Positions 46,501 to 59,048 of a stretch of 64,000 nucleotides of DNA are shown here, one piece after another; within the stretch, counting starts at the first letter, position 1, and each line of letters starts with the position of its first letter. The translations under genes and the position numbers were made by a program. The stretch covers positions 33,584,501 to 33,648,500 of the forward strand of contig CM032117.1 of assembly GCA_018894105.1 (NCBI GenBank). Reading direction: 5' to 3'. A model generated the notes under the pieces. It made no database searches. It had not been told where the DNA came from and saw only the letters and a list, made by a program, of their open reading frames with translations. The stretch is from Jacaranda mimosifolia (taxonomy: Eukaryota; Streptophyta; Magnoliopsida; Lamiales; Bignoniaceae).

Positions 46501-48770
46501 GTTAAGTCTGGTTGATCTTGAGCTCTTTGTCCATTCAAACAAACATTCTTGTATTTCTTTCCATTCTTGATTGCAAGTCATTGTAATAAAAAGATCTAAT
46601 TTTCCAAATCTTTGGACCAATGCCAATGCATCAAGATATCTATGTCGCATATCTCTTAGGCCTCCAATAAAAGATGCTGGAAGAATTATTCTTTTTCCAA
46701 CTTCATTACCCCTTGTCGTTCCTTTGAGGATGCTATCCATGATTCCTTGGTATAACTCAAATCTCAAATTTGATTGGTTATGGCGGCAATAGTCCAATCT
46801 TGTGGTCTCCAATTTTTATATACATGTCGAGTACATATTGTTGCAATAGCCTTCCAGCAAAAAGTAGTGTAGAATGTCTTTGGCTTCTAATTTGTAGCTT
46901 GTAGCAACTATATTTTGATACTTTTTTATTAGTTTCTTCATAGATAGTTGTTCACACAGATGAGAGAATATATAAGTCAAAAATTTAGGAAGGGATGTCA
47001 CTACATTGTCTGACTTCTCATTCTTGTGAAAGAATATCCTCCACAAAAGAAAGTTGATCCCCATTAAAGTTATCAGTATCATGTGCATTATTTGCTGAAA
47101 AGTGTTACATCAAATGTAATTATTGAACATATGAAGCATGACCTAACAATAGATAAAAGATTATGTTACGTAATAGTTTTGCACAATACACATGATTTGA
47201 AAAGAAATATTATTATATAAGAAGTTGTTGTTTTGTGGTGCTTGTAGAACAATATTATGTATTGAAGAACCAATTTTGAGTATATAATTATCATCCATAG
47301 AATTTTTTAGAACGAATTACAACAGGGTTGATATAATTGGAAATTTCATCGCTTTATATAAAAATAATTTATGATTGCAAGCTTGAAAAATTCTTCTTAG
47401 AAATCATTCAATATTTTTATTAAAAAAAATATAAATTATCATATTTGCATGCTTTTAGATCTTTTAATCTTATTATGTAAGTTTTTCAAGGATTTATTTT
47501 TGTATTAGCTAAGTTTGTATATCTATTAATAGAGAATAAAAAATAAATAATTATCATTTTCCAATGCTAGGTAATAAACAATGAATAATATATAGAATAG
47601 AAAAAACATATTTGTTGTTCTTCAATGATGGTTGCACTATTTGTAGAGGTCGCCGGATTCATTCTTTTGGGTTGAATGAATGGACATTTTGGCACATATT
47701 TTTTGAATGTTTTGATGCAATCCTATATCACCTTTTGGGAAAAGAAGTGGATCATAACATCCATAATAGTGCTTTATTCTATGTTTATGACCTGAATGTG
47801 CATGGACAACAAAATCTTGTTCCATCAATGTATTAGGATTATTTCCTTCGACCCATATAGCTGCAACTTGATCAAGATTTGGGGAATTATAAATTCGTTG
47901 ATCTAATTTCACATCGTTTGAGATATGCAGCTGAATATCATTCATTGAAGGGTAATCCTTTAATCTTCTGGCATATGGATTTACCTCCATAAGTTTTATA
48001 AGTTTCCTCACAGTTGTTTCTGATGAGTCTGATTTTTCTAATATCTTCATTCTATTCTCAACCTCATTTTCAGTTTCGAAAGAACACAATTGAAAATTAC
48101 TAAAGCCATTTTCATTCGGAACTAAGCATGGAAGATCATGATATACCATATCTTGTGCTCGAAAAGTATAAATTCCATGTCTTGCAGATGCAAGCTCTTT
48201 ATCTAATTTTACACCAAATGAGGTAAAAAAGAATATGAGTTTAAGACTCGAATATTATTTCTAAAGTTTACACCCTCTTCTAATTGAGAAGTATACAGGT
48301 CATACAATTAATCTGGCATTTGAATCGGAGCATGTATGATTTTTCCATTGTCACAACAAAATGTGCGAACCTCATGTTCAAATCTTATGCACTGCAATAG
48401 GTGCAATTATGTACCTTTTCCAATTCATGAATCTCTGAACACATAGGGTCATAGATTGTCAAACCTAATTTAAAAAATTAGATTAAAACTTAAAATATCT
48501 AAAAAAAAATTACCTATATAATATTATATCCATTGAGAAACCATAGAGTATATATATATGGTATTTACTAAAAAGTACTAACCTTTTGATTGATAAGGGA
48601 TCATTTGTGCTCTTAGAAACCATTTAGTTGCAAACTTCTCAAATGATTTAACTGACTTCCTCATTTTTTTGGACTCCTTAACTTTATCTAGGTATTCCTG
48701 CCTCTCTATAGTACTTAGTGCCGCATATTTCCTCTTCATCCTTTTTTGTCTGTGTTGTCGAGATTCACCT
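46501..48770 (-). pseudogene. Helitron N-terminal region (broken)
   Basis: Three pieces. 46812-46495 has the Helitron-like N domain (GKRIILPASFIGGLRDM, KLDLFITMTCNQEW). 48149-47637 has VAAIWVEGNNPNTLMEQDF and KHRIKHYYGCYDPLLFP. 48770-48600 encodes a basic stretch like RQHRQKRMKRKYAALSTIE, often seen at the very start of these proteins. Between 47637 and 47090 the DNA is AT-rich without the expected coding sequence, so part of the gene has been lost or replaced. Confidence 0.78.
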
Positions 48771-50456
48771 ATTATAATAGTATCATTAGAAAATTATATA
48801 AATCGAGCTAAAAATAGCAATGATTTTTTTTTTGTCATAAGCGTATATGATAATGTTTCAAATATATATCAAAATATTAAATTTTGAATTAATTATACCT
48901 GAAGTTGAATTCAACTCTGAAGTCCATGAATTGAAAATTTTATATTAAATGTTGAATCATTTTAAGAATATGTGAATTGGAAAAAATTAAAATAAAATAT
49001 ATTTTGAAAACTAAAATTTTTTAAAGATATGACTTACATGTATCTTTTATATTGTCATAATAATAATTAATATTAGTTGAAATTATTGAACTATTTTATA
49101 TGGGTCGTGGTTCAAGGAATTTTTTGTTTTCAATTTATTGTGTATTGCATTTAATAAATTGAATATGCTTCTATTTTTGCTTCATTTTAATTTAAATTAT
49201 ATTTTTATTATAAGATATAGTTATGTGGAATAAAAATAATGATAAGAATATTTTAGGCATATCACTTGAAAATAGATATAAAAAAGAATTATGATTTATT
49301 AATATTGTAGAAAGGATTATTACTTTATTAATAATATTAAAATTTTCAAATTTTAATTGAGCTTAAAAATACAAAAAGTATTCAAATATTATTGCATTTA
49401 ATGCTATAGTATTACAAAGTATTAGTATTTGATAATTATGGGCTTAAAGTTATAGTGCTACAATAATTAATTATGCATTTCTGATGCATGTTTCTATGAT
49501 ATTAAATTAGTTGTTAGATATTTTTTTTATAAAAAATTACAATGTGGAATAAAATGATGCAATCACTGGTTGTTGCTTTGTACCATTTGCCTCGTTTTTC
49601 CGTTAAATTTGCAGAAATGTTGTGAAAGATAAAGGTATGTCATTTTTCTTATACAGGTCAGAGGGTTAGTTAGTAGCTCTCTCTGGTTGTGCATTGAAAT
49701 TTGGTCGCTTATTGGCAAAAGTACTACTACTAAGCTATTTTCAATTTCCTCTAATTCTAAGAACTTTTCTAAAATACTTTTTTCTTGAATATCATTCAGA
49801 AAAAGTTCGAATTGACCAATATTCGATCAATTTGTAACTCGAGACTCCATACTTTTAGTAAGCTCAAAAATATCCTTTTAATTAAATTGTATTGTTGAAA
49901 GAATTTGCATAGTGGGAAAGTACGGTAAATTTTTAAAACTTGACAATTAGTAAGAGGATCTTTCGATTTGAATTATATCTTTTTGCATATTAATTGATTG
50001 CTTCTAATTAGTCCTCGGTATTTTATCATTTTTAAATTTTATTGTATCAAATTATGTAATTAATTATTCTATATTTGAAATAAAGAACTAAATTATATTG
50101 ATGCCAATCTTATGAAATTTCCTTGAGTTATCTATCTTTCATAATTTCATCTAGTGAAGCAAATGATGTATTCAATGCCATCCAAATTGGGAAAAATTAT
50201 AGTGGAGATAGAAAATTCAAATTCTAATGGAATTAAGAAGATAAAAATAGAATATTCAAATTTGAAAAGCAAATAAGGAGGTGATTTATATGTAACCAAA
50301 ATTCAAGACAGTAAATTACACAATCAAGTTTTGAGAATATGTCTAATTGCACGTACCAATTATTAGGTTCGAAATTTTGTCCAAAAAAAAAAAGGGAAAT
50401 TATAATGCCAAAATTGAATGTTGAAGGGTTAATCTGTTGCTCTGTTTCTAAAGGTT

Positions 50457-50506
<50 letters not shown>

Positions 50507-51542
50507 ATTAGGATGATAAGAACTTATTATCAAAATCATCATAATCCAATCAAACAAATAGTCGTCTAACTGATTCCAATATATAAAGTGTGATTTATAG
50601 ACCAATGGACCTTTGAGTGGAACATTTAGTTTTAAATTTCCCTACAAGCATAGTGAAAATAAATTAAATTTAACTTACTCAATTTAATTATATAAAGAAG
50701 AAATTGTGTTGACCATAAAAGATATGATGTGGAATTTATCATAAGAAGTAAGATGCACTTTATTTGGTACATGGTAAAGGCCTATATCGAAAGAGATTAG
50801 ACATTATATCTTATATCATATAGAATCTATTATTTATTTTATCAAGATTAGCAACACTCCCCACTAAAAAAACACCTTGTGCTAAAAAATGATACCAAAT
50901 TCTTCGAGTGTCATCATGCATATGTGTTAAAAAAAATTCTTCCTTGTTGACATCCTACTATCTATCCTAAGATTAATGAGATATTGTATGATTATTATGG
51001 CAAAGTTCTCAGCATAACAGAGATTGATAGATAATAACCGTAATGAGGGAATTAATGTACTAAATTAAACTAATGCTTAATATTGTGGTTGGAAATATAA
51101 TTCAGTAATTAATTAACTAATTAATTTTAGGAAAATAAATATTTAAAATTTTGATATTGTTTGACCTAATGGCTGACATCTTTATCTGGATATAGAAAAC
51201 AAAATGATGAATCAAATGTGCTATTGCATCATTCCATGACTACCATAACAACCGGCTACAAGTAGTTTCTTATTGTCATTGCCAGACAACTAGAGATAGC
51301 AAATGAATCCATATCTGTATTAAAAATATTTGACCAAATGATACTACATATATCATTGGGGGCGGCATATGCATAAGGTCCAATTTAGGCACATCTGAGA
51401 AAAAACTTGTCTTCTTCCATGCATAACAACCAACAGAGTGGAACCAGTCAGAAATCCTTTAAATTCAATCATTAAACAATATATTAAGTTCGCATACGAG
51501 TAAACTATGAGCCAACCACATTCTACGCAATACAAGATCCTG
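48771..51542. other. AT-rich DNA with a (CT)n microsatellite
   Basis: No credible coding frame. A (CT)n run lies at 50460-50503. The left part may still belong to the Helitron; the last 300 bases could be the 3' UTR of the exon-like remnants to the right. Confidence 0.45.
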
Positions 51543-52553
51543 TCAGATGGCTAGAGTATTAGTCGAGGAAGAAGCATATACCGATGTCTTCAGCTCACCC
51601 AAGAGTTTTAATTTGTTCCCGGAAATCTGTGGTTCATATACGTAAAACTGCTTTTTCCCAGCAAGTGGTGCAATAGAATATCCTGATCCAATCTTACAAA
51701 ATTCGTTGGGAGACACTCCTGCCAATGAACTTGTATCAGAAATAGAAAAGGAGAATCTAATTTGCAATAGTGTTGATGTTTATGCAGTTATAGACCAAGA
51801 CCAAGACCAAGACCAAGTATGCATGGTTGGCATGCTGATATATAATCAACATTTAATCAAGCTTAATCCTGGATTTGGCAGAAATGTGGAACCGAGATTC
51901 ATCATTAACTACCATAACTTACCAGCCATGTAGTCTATTGCAACAACTTAGGTGGTTCAGAGTGATAATTAAAGGCATAAAGTATCAGTAAGCTACATGC
52001 AGTCATTTTCAATAGGCTTGAATAGAATGAGCATAAGAACCATGCATCTAGTTCAACAGTCGGACTACTAAATATGGAGCCAAGAATTTTAAACAGGGGA
52101 GCAAGATTGAATTTTATAGGACTAACGAAGCCAGGAATTTTAAATTTTGGGGGTGAGATTGAATTTGATGGGACTAACTTTATTATTTTTATGGGTGCAA
52201 AATTTTAAAGTCCAAATGTATATAATATAGCTTTAGCATTTATATAAACTTGAAGGGAACGACTCCTTCATGCCAACCCCCTTCCTTGCTCCGCTCCTGC
52301 TAACTACTTGAAAAGCATAACAACATCATACATCAAATTAAATCTTGAGAAATGATTTTGGCCAAACTTTACTATATTTGAACAATATCTACACAAAGTG
52401 GCTGAATTAATTTGCTAACAGTCATAATCCCTTAAGTTTCTTGAAATTTATTTTTTGTTCAAAAAGAAGAAAAATATCTGGCTAGTTGTAAAAGGAGGTT
52501 CTACCTGTTCGCCAATTGAAGTGCTTCAAAACTCGATAAATGCCTCACCGTAG
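51543..52553 (-). pseudogene. Exon-like remnants of an unidentified gene
   Basis: The minus-strand frame 51718-51543 encodes a plausible C-terminus (CKIGSGYSIAPLAGKKQFYV, then KLKLLGELKTSVYASS, then a stop). It has a T-rich acceptor before 51718, and its phase joins a possible 24-base exon 51946-51923, which has a strong GTAAGT donor. A third exon-like piece, 52553-52505, has a strong acceptor (ATTTGCAG) and a GTAG donor, but its open frame does not match the phase of the next piece. No protein family was recognised. It may be a gene fragment carried by the Helitron, the decayed end of a host gene, or chance. Confidence 0.3.
51792..51818. repeat. GACCAA hexanucleotide repeat
   Basis: Four tandem copies of GACCAA, a short simple repeat. 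Confidence 0.85.
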
Positions 52554-52575
52554 CTGCAAATAACAATTAAAAACA

Positions 52576-52598
52576 ATATATATATATATATATATATG
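52576..52598. repeat. (AT)n microsatellite
   Basis: An uninterrupted AT run of about 23 bases. Confidence 0.9.
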
Positions 52599-53202
52599 TC
52601 ATGAACAGAATTAATCAGCTAAAGTATTTTAATATTTGAGATATTTATAAGCTTGTGTCTTTGTATACGTCTATAACTTTTTATACCTTAACATTGAAAC
52701 TTAAAAAACCAAGAGATTCTGACCCAAGTCATTACCCATAATCACATGCGCATTATCTAAGGAAAATAAGGACCTTTATCTTCCATGCAAGCATGGCAAA
52801 AAATGACTATCAAGTGCAAAGAACTTTTGTAAGTAATTATCAGAACGAAGAAAATTATAGGGCGATGTTTGGTTTGATTATTTTCTTAGGAGGCATTGCA
52901 AGATATCACAAACTTACTAAGTTCACAAACAAATCAATACTGCAACTAACTGAAAGGAAATACTTATTGGCTTCTATAAAAATAAAATAAATTTTTTCCC
53001 TAAAAATACACATTACTAACCTGTTGACCATTGAATTTTTGAACCTCTCAACCAAGGACTAATATCAAAGGTAGAGCAAACTGAAAAATGAAAAACACTA
53101 CTAACCTCTGTCTTTTCATTGTGTAGATACACCTATGTGAATTGCAAATAACTTGAGTCCACGATGAGGGCTAGCAATAATATAACAAAGAAATAAATTA
53201 CA

Positions 53203-56200
53203 TGTAACACCCCTAAAATTCAGTATTTTTTGAAAAATAAGAATTTAAAAATTAAGGTACAGGTTGGTCGGATTTTAGGGCTCAAAAAATTAAATAAATA
53301 AAAAGGACTTGATTGTAAGAATTTTGTAAGTTTTTGGGTCAATTTGAAATTTGATGAGACTTGATTGACCAACATTTGGAAAATTTTGAGGGTCAAAGTG
53401 GGATTTTTTTTGATCAACTAGGTGAATGTGAGGCACTAAGAAGGTTGGAGACTAAAATTGAAGATGGAAGAACCTTTCAAGACTTGATTGAAAGCTGGGG
53501 TAAAGTCTTGGGGGTCAATTCAAAATTTTTGAAAGATGGTTTTATATATAATCCCCCCCCCTCCACCAAAAGCATTTCACCATTCTTCACCATACACCAT
53601 CTTCAACCTCCCGTCAACCCCTCCGGTGATCACCTTCGACGACACCCCAAAATAGAAAATCAAACTAACTAAAATGTTCCTCTCGTCGCCGGGAACTCAT
53701 CCATACCACATGCAACTCGATATTGCTGGTGAGCTGTTAGAAAATTTAGACCAAAAGTGCAGCAGCGGCGGAGGTGGCGGACGTGACTTTGCCAGCGGTG
53801 GAAGCTAAGTTCTGGGTGGTGGTTCTGGTAGTGCTTAGCTCAATGAACATCACGGTAGCTTTGGATTGAAGCGTCGCTCAACGCTGGCGGTGGAATTGGA
53901 AGAAACCAACATGACAGCGAGGGAGACCCAACAACATTCAAGCAGCAATTGAGCTGCAATCCAACGACTTTTGGTAAAATTACCTTGGGGGTTTGTTTAG
54001 TTGAGCTGAAAGGCACATTTTTGTGGTGGTTTGTGTCAATTCCAGCAACAGCGGACGGCGGCTGCACGACGGTGGAGCTGGAATTGTTTCTTCAGCTAGT
54101 TGTGATGATCATGGCGGTGCTCTCGGCTTGTGATTTTGAGGCTTCATTAAGCATGTCTTGGGTCAAAGAGTTGGAATTGGGAAGTTTGGATTTAAGCTTT
54201 GGATCCTTTGAATTTTCTTCCAAGAACTTGTATTGTGGCAAGATTAGAAATTGGATATATGACTTGTATATATATTTGCGCCATGCATGGACAAACATGT
54301 GCTTACTGGATTCAGATTGGCATTATTTCATATGATAATTCTGGGAATAATTGAGGTAATCGTAAGAGAAATCCCTAAATCTTATATTATGTCAAAGAGG
54401 ATGAAGAATTGATATAAGAATTGGACTTCTAAACTATGCATGTATGATTTTAACAATTTAGCAAACTCAGATTTAGTATATTATGTGATAATTTTGGTTA
54501 AATAAGTGAATTAGGTGTTTAAAATCCTAATTTTATGGATTTGAGACCTAAATAACAATAATTGGGTTAATTAAGATAATTGGGCTATTACTTTGATTTG
54601 GGATAATGATATGAGGTTAATTATATAATTAAGGACCCAATTGTATTCCTTTATCGAAACCGACATTACTAGCATGTTTTATCGAGGTTATCGATTTAGC
54701 TAATTAAGTATCGATTTTAGACTGTTACTTGTATAAATATGATTATATGGTCGAATGAGGATCTTGACTGTGGACCTATTCTTTTGTATTTGAGACTACG
54801 AGGTGAAGGTCTGCCAATCTGACACTACTTGTACTTATCTGTTAATTATTGTACCCCAATGAGGGTCTGCCATGCTGGCCTTACTTATATATATATATAT
54901 ATATATCTGTTCTTGTGGAATGACCTCGTGTGGGTTCAACGTGATTGTACTATACTGCTTTTGATTGTTGAAATCGCACTCACTTGAGTTCCTATTCTTG
55001 TTATTGGAATTGCTCTTGCTCGCATGTTCAATTGTTATCTGTTACTTGATACTTGTACCCTTGTGAGGGTTATTGCTTATTTTTGTTCTGGTGTCCAAAA
55101 CTCTTATTATGTTATTTGTTTCTATTCCTTGTCCCCTACAGCCTTGCCGGCTAACCCAACACTATTTGTTAGCTTCTTATGATCATGTTTGCAATTAAAA
55201 AGATCCTACCGATCTAATATTCTACCATATTGTCCTTGTCGACTTACTTGTAACTCCTAAAATGCCTTGCCAGCCAATATACTGTGTATATTGATTTTTT
55301 TTCTAGATTCATACCATGATATATTCATGATTATGGCCTTACAAATTATATTCTTATCTATTGGCACTGTATCTTATCAACCCATGGGAAGACATGGGCG
55401 GTTTTCACCTATAGGGACGCCACAGGGGGGGTTTAGGCCTAAGGCTAGGTCCCAAAGACGGCTGGGCGAAACAGACCGACGGAGACATATCTTCCAGCTA
55501 GTACCAATCTACAATCCTGACTTATAGATAGCTGGAGGTAGGAAACTGTGAGCGACGTGATCCAGCATGTGACCAGCTATGCCATAAAATTATTACCCAC
55601 CGAGTTGAGTACTCGAGCAAGGAGTGATAAGGAAATCTTATTTATACTGTATTGATGTCCGATACTAGCAATTATAATTTGATCTGGGAGTAATCAAGTT
55701 GGAATGACCAACAGTCTGTTAAGCTCGATATCATATGTGTCATGTACTCTATTGATCATGTTAAAAATTATTGCTTATTACGGAATTTTATTCATATTGA
55801 AAAGTCTTGCTTATTACTAAATTTGTTTATTGATTGTTGTATCTCAATAGCTTTCCTTTGAATCCTATCATTTTCTTCTCCCTCACTAACTGCTTAGGAC
55901 TTACCCTCTTTTACTATTTTGATTTTTTGAGACAGGAATAAGTGATGAACTCAGACCTCTGGCTTGGACATGCACATATTTTGTAATAGATCAAGTGTTT
56001 GAATATATGTGGGATCATTTGAATATTAAGTTTGGATTTTGAAATATTGTGATATGTCAGGATTGATAATGATCACCTAAAGGTATGTACATGTTTTGTT
56101 GAGAGTTAAGGAAAGAACCATGGCACGTGTTTAGTGTTTTGTCAAGTTCTATTTAAGTTGAAGTTTGCTGCTGTCTCTGATAAGTTCTAAATTTTTTTCT

Positions 56201-56288
56201 TATGGGTCTATTACTTGTTTATGGCTTGAGATTAAGATTGAATTGGTGGCACCTCAACTTGGGTGTTGTCCCAAGAGGGGGTGCTACA
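53203..56288 (+). repeat. Solo LTR, Del/Tekay-type Gypsy appearance (3,086 bp)
   Basis: Starts TGTAACACCCCT and ends AGGGGGTGCTACA; these are extended inverted ends typical of long Gypsy chromovirus LTRs. The perfect 5-bp duplication TTACA flanks it (53198-53202 and 56289-56293). There is no internal element sequence and no second copy in the window. A TATA box (TTTATATATAA, about 53541-53551) is followed by a C-run and a Pro-rich short frame; the open frames inside are not known proteins. The family name is inferred from end sequence and length only. Confidence 0.85.
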
Positions 56289-56531
56289 TTACAATTGTAT
56301 ATTACTTTTTGTTTACTAATGGTAGTGATGATATAGAATTATGTTGAAAATAAGATCTGAATTGTCAATTTCCTTTTAGTTAATTATCTAATGACATCAA
56401 AGACTTTATATATTATTTATTAGGAATTAAATATTAATTAAATGTAAAGATAGATTCATGAATCAAGTCATGTATTAATACAGAATATACATGAATTTAT
56501 TAAATGCATTTCATTATTTAAAATAAATATA

Positions 56532-57490
56532 TAGTTCTTTGGTAAAGACTTTTGATTGTTAGATTTTACATATTATATATATGTATTTGGCAGATATATT
56601 CGTAGAATATGAATGGTGGCACATAATTCATCGAACATTTTATTCAATGAAATATATCTATTCATACTTTTATAAATGTGATATATTTTATTTATTGTGT
56701 ATATATATATTTGCTAAGATGAAAAAATTGATAGAATTAATTTAATAATTTTTTCACAAATTTAATTTAATTTAATTTAAGTTTAAAATAAATTTCATTA
56801 GTAATGCTTGCAATATATACATTTAATAACCCGAAAGGCATAATAAATATGATTTATATATATAAATTTAATTTAATAATTTAATATAATTTACCACTAA
56901 TCTATACCTATTAAAGATATTATGTTTACATGCCTCGGGGACAGATTTAAATGGAGGTGGTTGCAATATCCCCATAAAAATGACATTTAGTGAAAGAAAG
57001 TTTTGGTCATGCACATGCATGCAGATTTTTTATAAGTAATTGATAATTACCACCAATCCCAGTAATCATTCAGTGGATAGTTAATTGATTAATTTGGATG
57101 AATGCTTGGCGGATATATTATGCATTTGGATAGTTAATTGATTTGGATAGTTAGTGATTCTTTTGTAAAGACTTTTGACTGTTAGATTATATATTATGTA
57201 TTTAATGGATATATTTGTAGAATATGAATAGTGATACATGATTAATAGAACATTTTATCTAATAAAATGTATCTATTCATACTTTTATAAATGTGATATA
57301 TTTATATTTATTGTGTATATATTTGTTAAGATGAAAAAATTGATAGAATTAATTTAATGATTTTTTTTACCAAGACATTTACTGAAAGAAATTTTTGGTT
57401 ATATATGCATGCAGATTTTTTATAATTGATAATTACCATCAATCCCAATAATCATTCATTGGATAGTTAATTGATTTGGATGAATGCTTG
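56532..57490. repeat. Direct duplication with a deletion in the second copy
   Basis: 56532-57110 is repeated at 57152-57490. Both begin near TAAAGACTTTTG and end near GGATGAATGCTTG. The second copy lacks about 230 internal bases. Shared segments include TATTCATACTTTTATAAATG and TGCATGCAGATTTTTTATAA. Confidence 0.8.
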
Positions 57491-58121
57491 CCCGCTGATA
57501 CTGAAAATTTTATGTTCTCTTTCTAATGTACAGAATTATGGTCAAAAGGCATAATAAATTTCATTTATATATATAATTATAATTTACTACTAATATATAC
57601 ATATTGAATGTAAAATTTTCATTAAATAGGGATATTTTTGTCTTTACATGAAAATGAAGAAATTACTATACGCATTCATACTTTTATAGATATAGATAGT
57701 TAGAAATTTATTTTGGAAAGTATTTTTATGTTTGTTTATGTTTCTGGAGGCGATGCATTTTATTTATTTATTTATTTTTATTGGGTGTTTGAGGGTGAAA
57801 ATTGAATTGAGTGTTATTTTTTAATTTTAAATTATATATATGTATGTATATGTAATGAATTGATATGGTTGTTATGTATATTGTAATGACTGGTTGAATG
57901 GTGATGTAATTTATTATATATTACTTGTAGTGATATATTAAACCTAGTTGAATAATTTATCGATTGAATTTTTTTATTTTTGGAAAATAAATTGGTTGGT
58001 AGTGGATTAACATAACACTATTTGTATAATATAACAATAATTTATTTTTTTTAGTTGAAAAATTCTTTTTAGATTTGGAATGGGTGTTGGGAGAGGGGAG
58101 GGGAACAGAACAAAGGGCAAA

Positions 58122-59048
58122 GAGGAACCTGAGCAGACAGGTTCTGGCAAGGTTTATATGGCGTTGGGGAATAGAAAGCGTGGGATTTTTTAAAATTATG
58201 GATAAACAAACAAAGATATTTTGGGTTTTTGTCAAGTGAGCATTTTGGAGCCCAAATGCTCACATGTTTGGTTGTATTTGGTTGGAGCCAAAATGCTCAC
58301 ATATTTCCATCATTTCTAAAATTTGAAAAATTAGTTAGTGAGAGGAACCTGAGCAAATAGGTTTTGGCAAGGTTCAGATGGAGTTGGGGAATAAAAAGGG
58401 TGGGATTTTTTAAAATTATGGATAAACAACAAAGGTATTTTGGGTTTTTGTCAAGTGAGCATTTTGGAGCCAAAATGCTGACATGTTTCCATCATTTCTA
58501 AAATTTAAAAAAATTAGTTAGTGAAAATGAATTGAAAATGAGTTTGTATTTGGATGAAATATTGAAAATGTAATAATTATGTTAGTTTTAATATATTGTA
58601 GGTGGAGAGAGATAGAAATAATGGAATAGAAAGAGAACATATATAGGTTATTGGAAAAAGATATATAGATTATTAGAGAATGTGTTTTAAAAATAAAAAT
58701 AAAAATGATATTAGGTGAAATTTTTTAAAAAGTGATGATTTTCATTTTTGGAAAGTGAGTGATTTTTATTTTTGGTTTTATTTTTATTTCCAATTTTCAC
58801 TTCCATCATTTTCAAAATATTGGAAAGTAGTTAATGAAAATGAGTTGAAAATAAGTTTGAATTTGGATAGATTGTTGGAAAAAGAATGATGATGTTGATT
58901 TTAGTATATTGTAGGTGGAGAGAGATAAAAATAATAGAATAAAGAGAATATATGTAGGTTATTAGAAGAAGATATATAGGTTATTGGAGAATGTGTTTTG
59001 AAAATAAAAATAAAAATAATGTCGAATGAAAATATGTAAAAGGTGATA
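58122..59048. repeat. Two adjacent direct duplications
   Basis: The unit 58122-58341 recurs at 58342-58525 (shared GAGGAACCTGAGCA, GGGATTTTTTAAAATTATGG, TTGTCAAGTGAGCATTTTGG). A second unit, 58527-58735, recurs at 58836-59048 (shared TATATTGTAGGTGGAGAGAG). The first contains the near-palindrome GTGAGCATTTTGG / CCCAAATGCTCAC. Confidence 0.8.

Larger units (their letters stand above)
43176..48770 (-). mobile_element. Degenerate Helitron, minus strand
   Basis: The minus strand encodes, in order, a Helitron-type N-terminal region, a Rep (HUH) nuclease with its tyrosine motif, and a Pif1-like helicase, all in frames broken by stops and frameshifts. A candidate 3' end is CTAG at 43176-43179, followed on the minus strand by T, as Helitrons require, with only a weak hairpin upstream. 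No 5' TC end was identified, so the right boundary is approximate and may reach further right. Confidence 0.8.

Noticed and set aside
52860..52910. MITE-like start (GGGCGATGTTTGGTTTGATT)
   Set aside because: No inverted partner or duplication was found within a reasonable distance.
53949..54335. 128-codon frame inside the Del/Tekay-type LTR
   Set aside because: It is wholly inside an LTR and has no recognisable domain; chance frames of this size occur in long LTRs.
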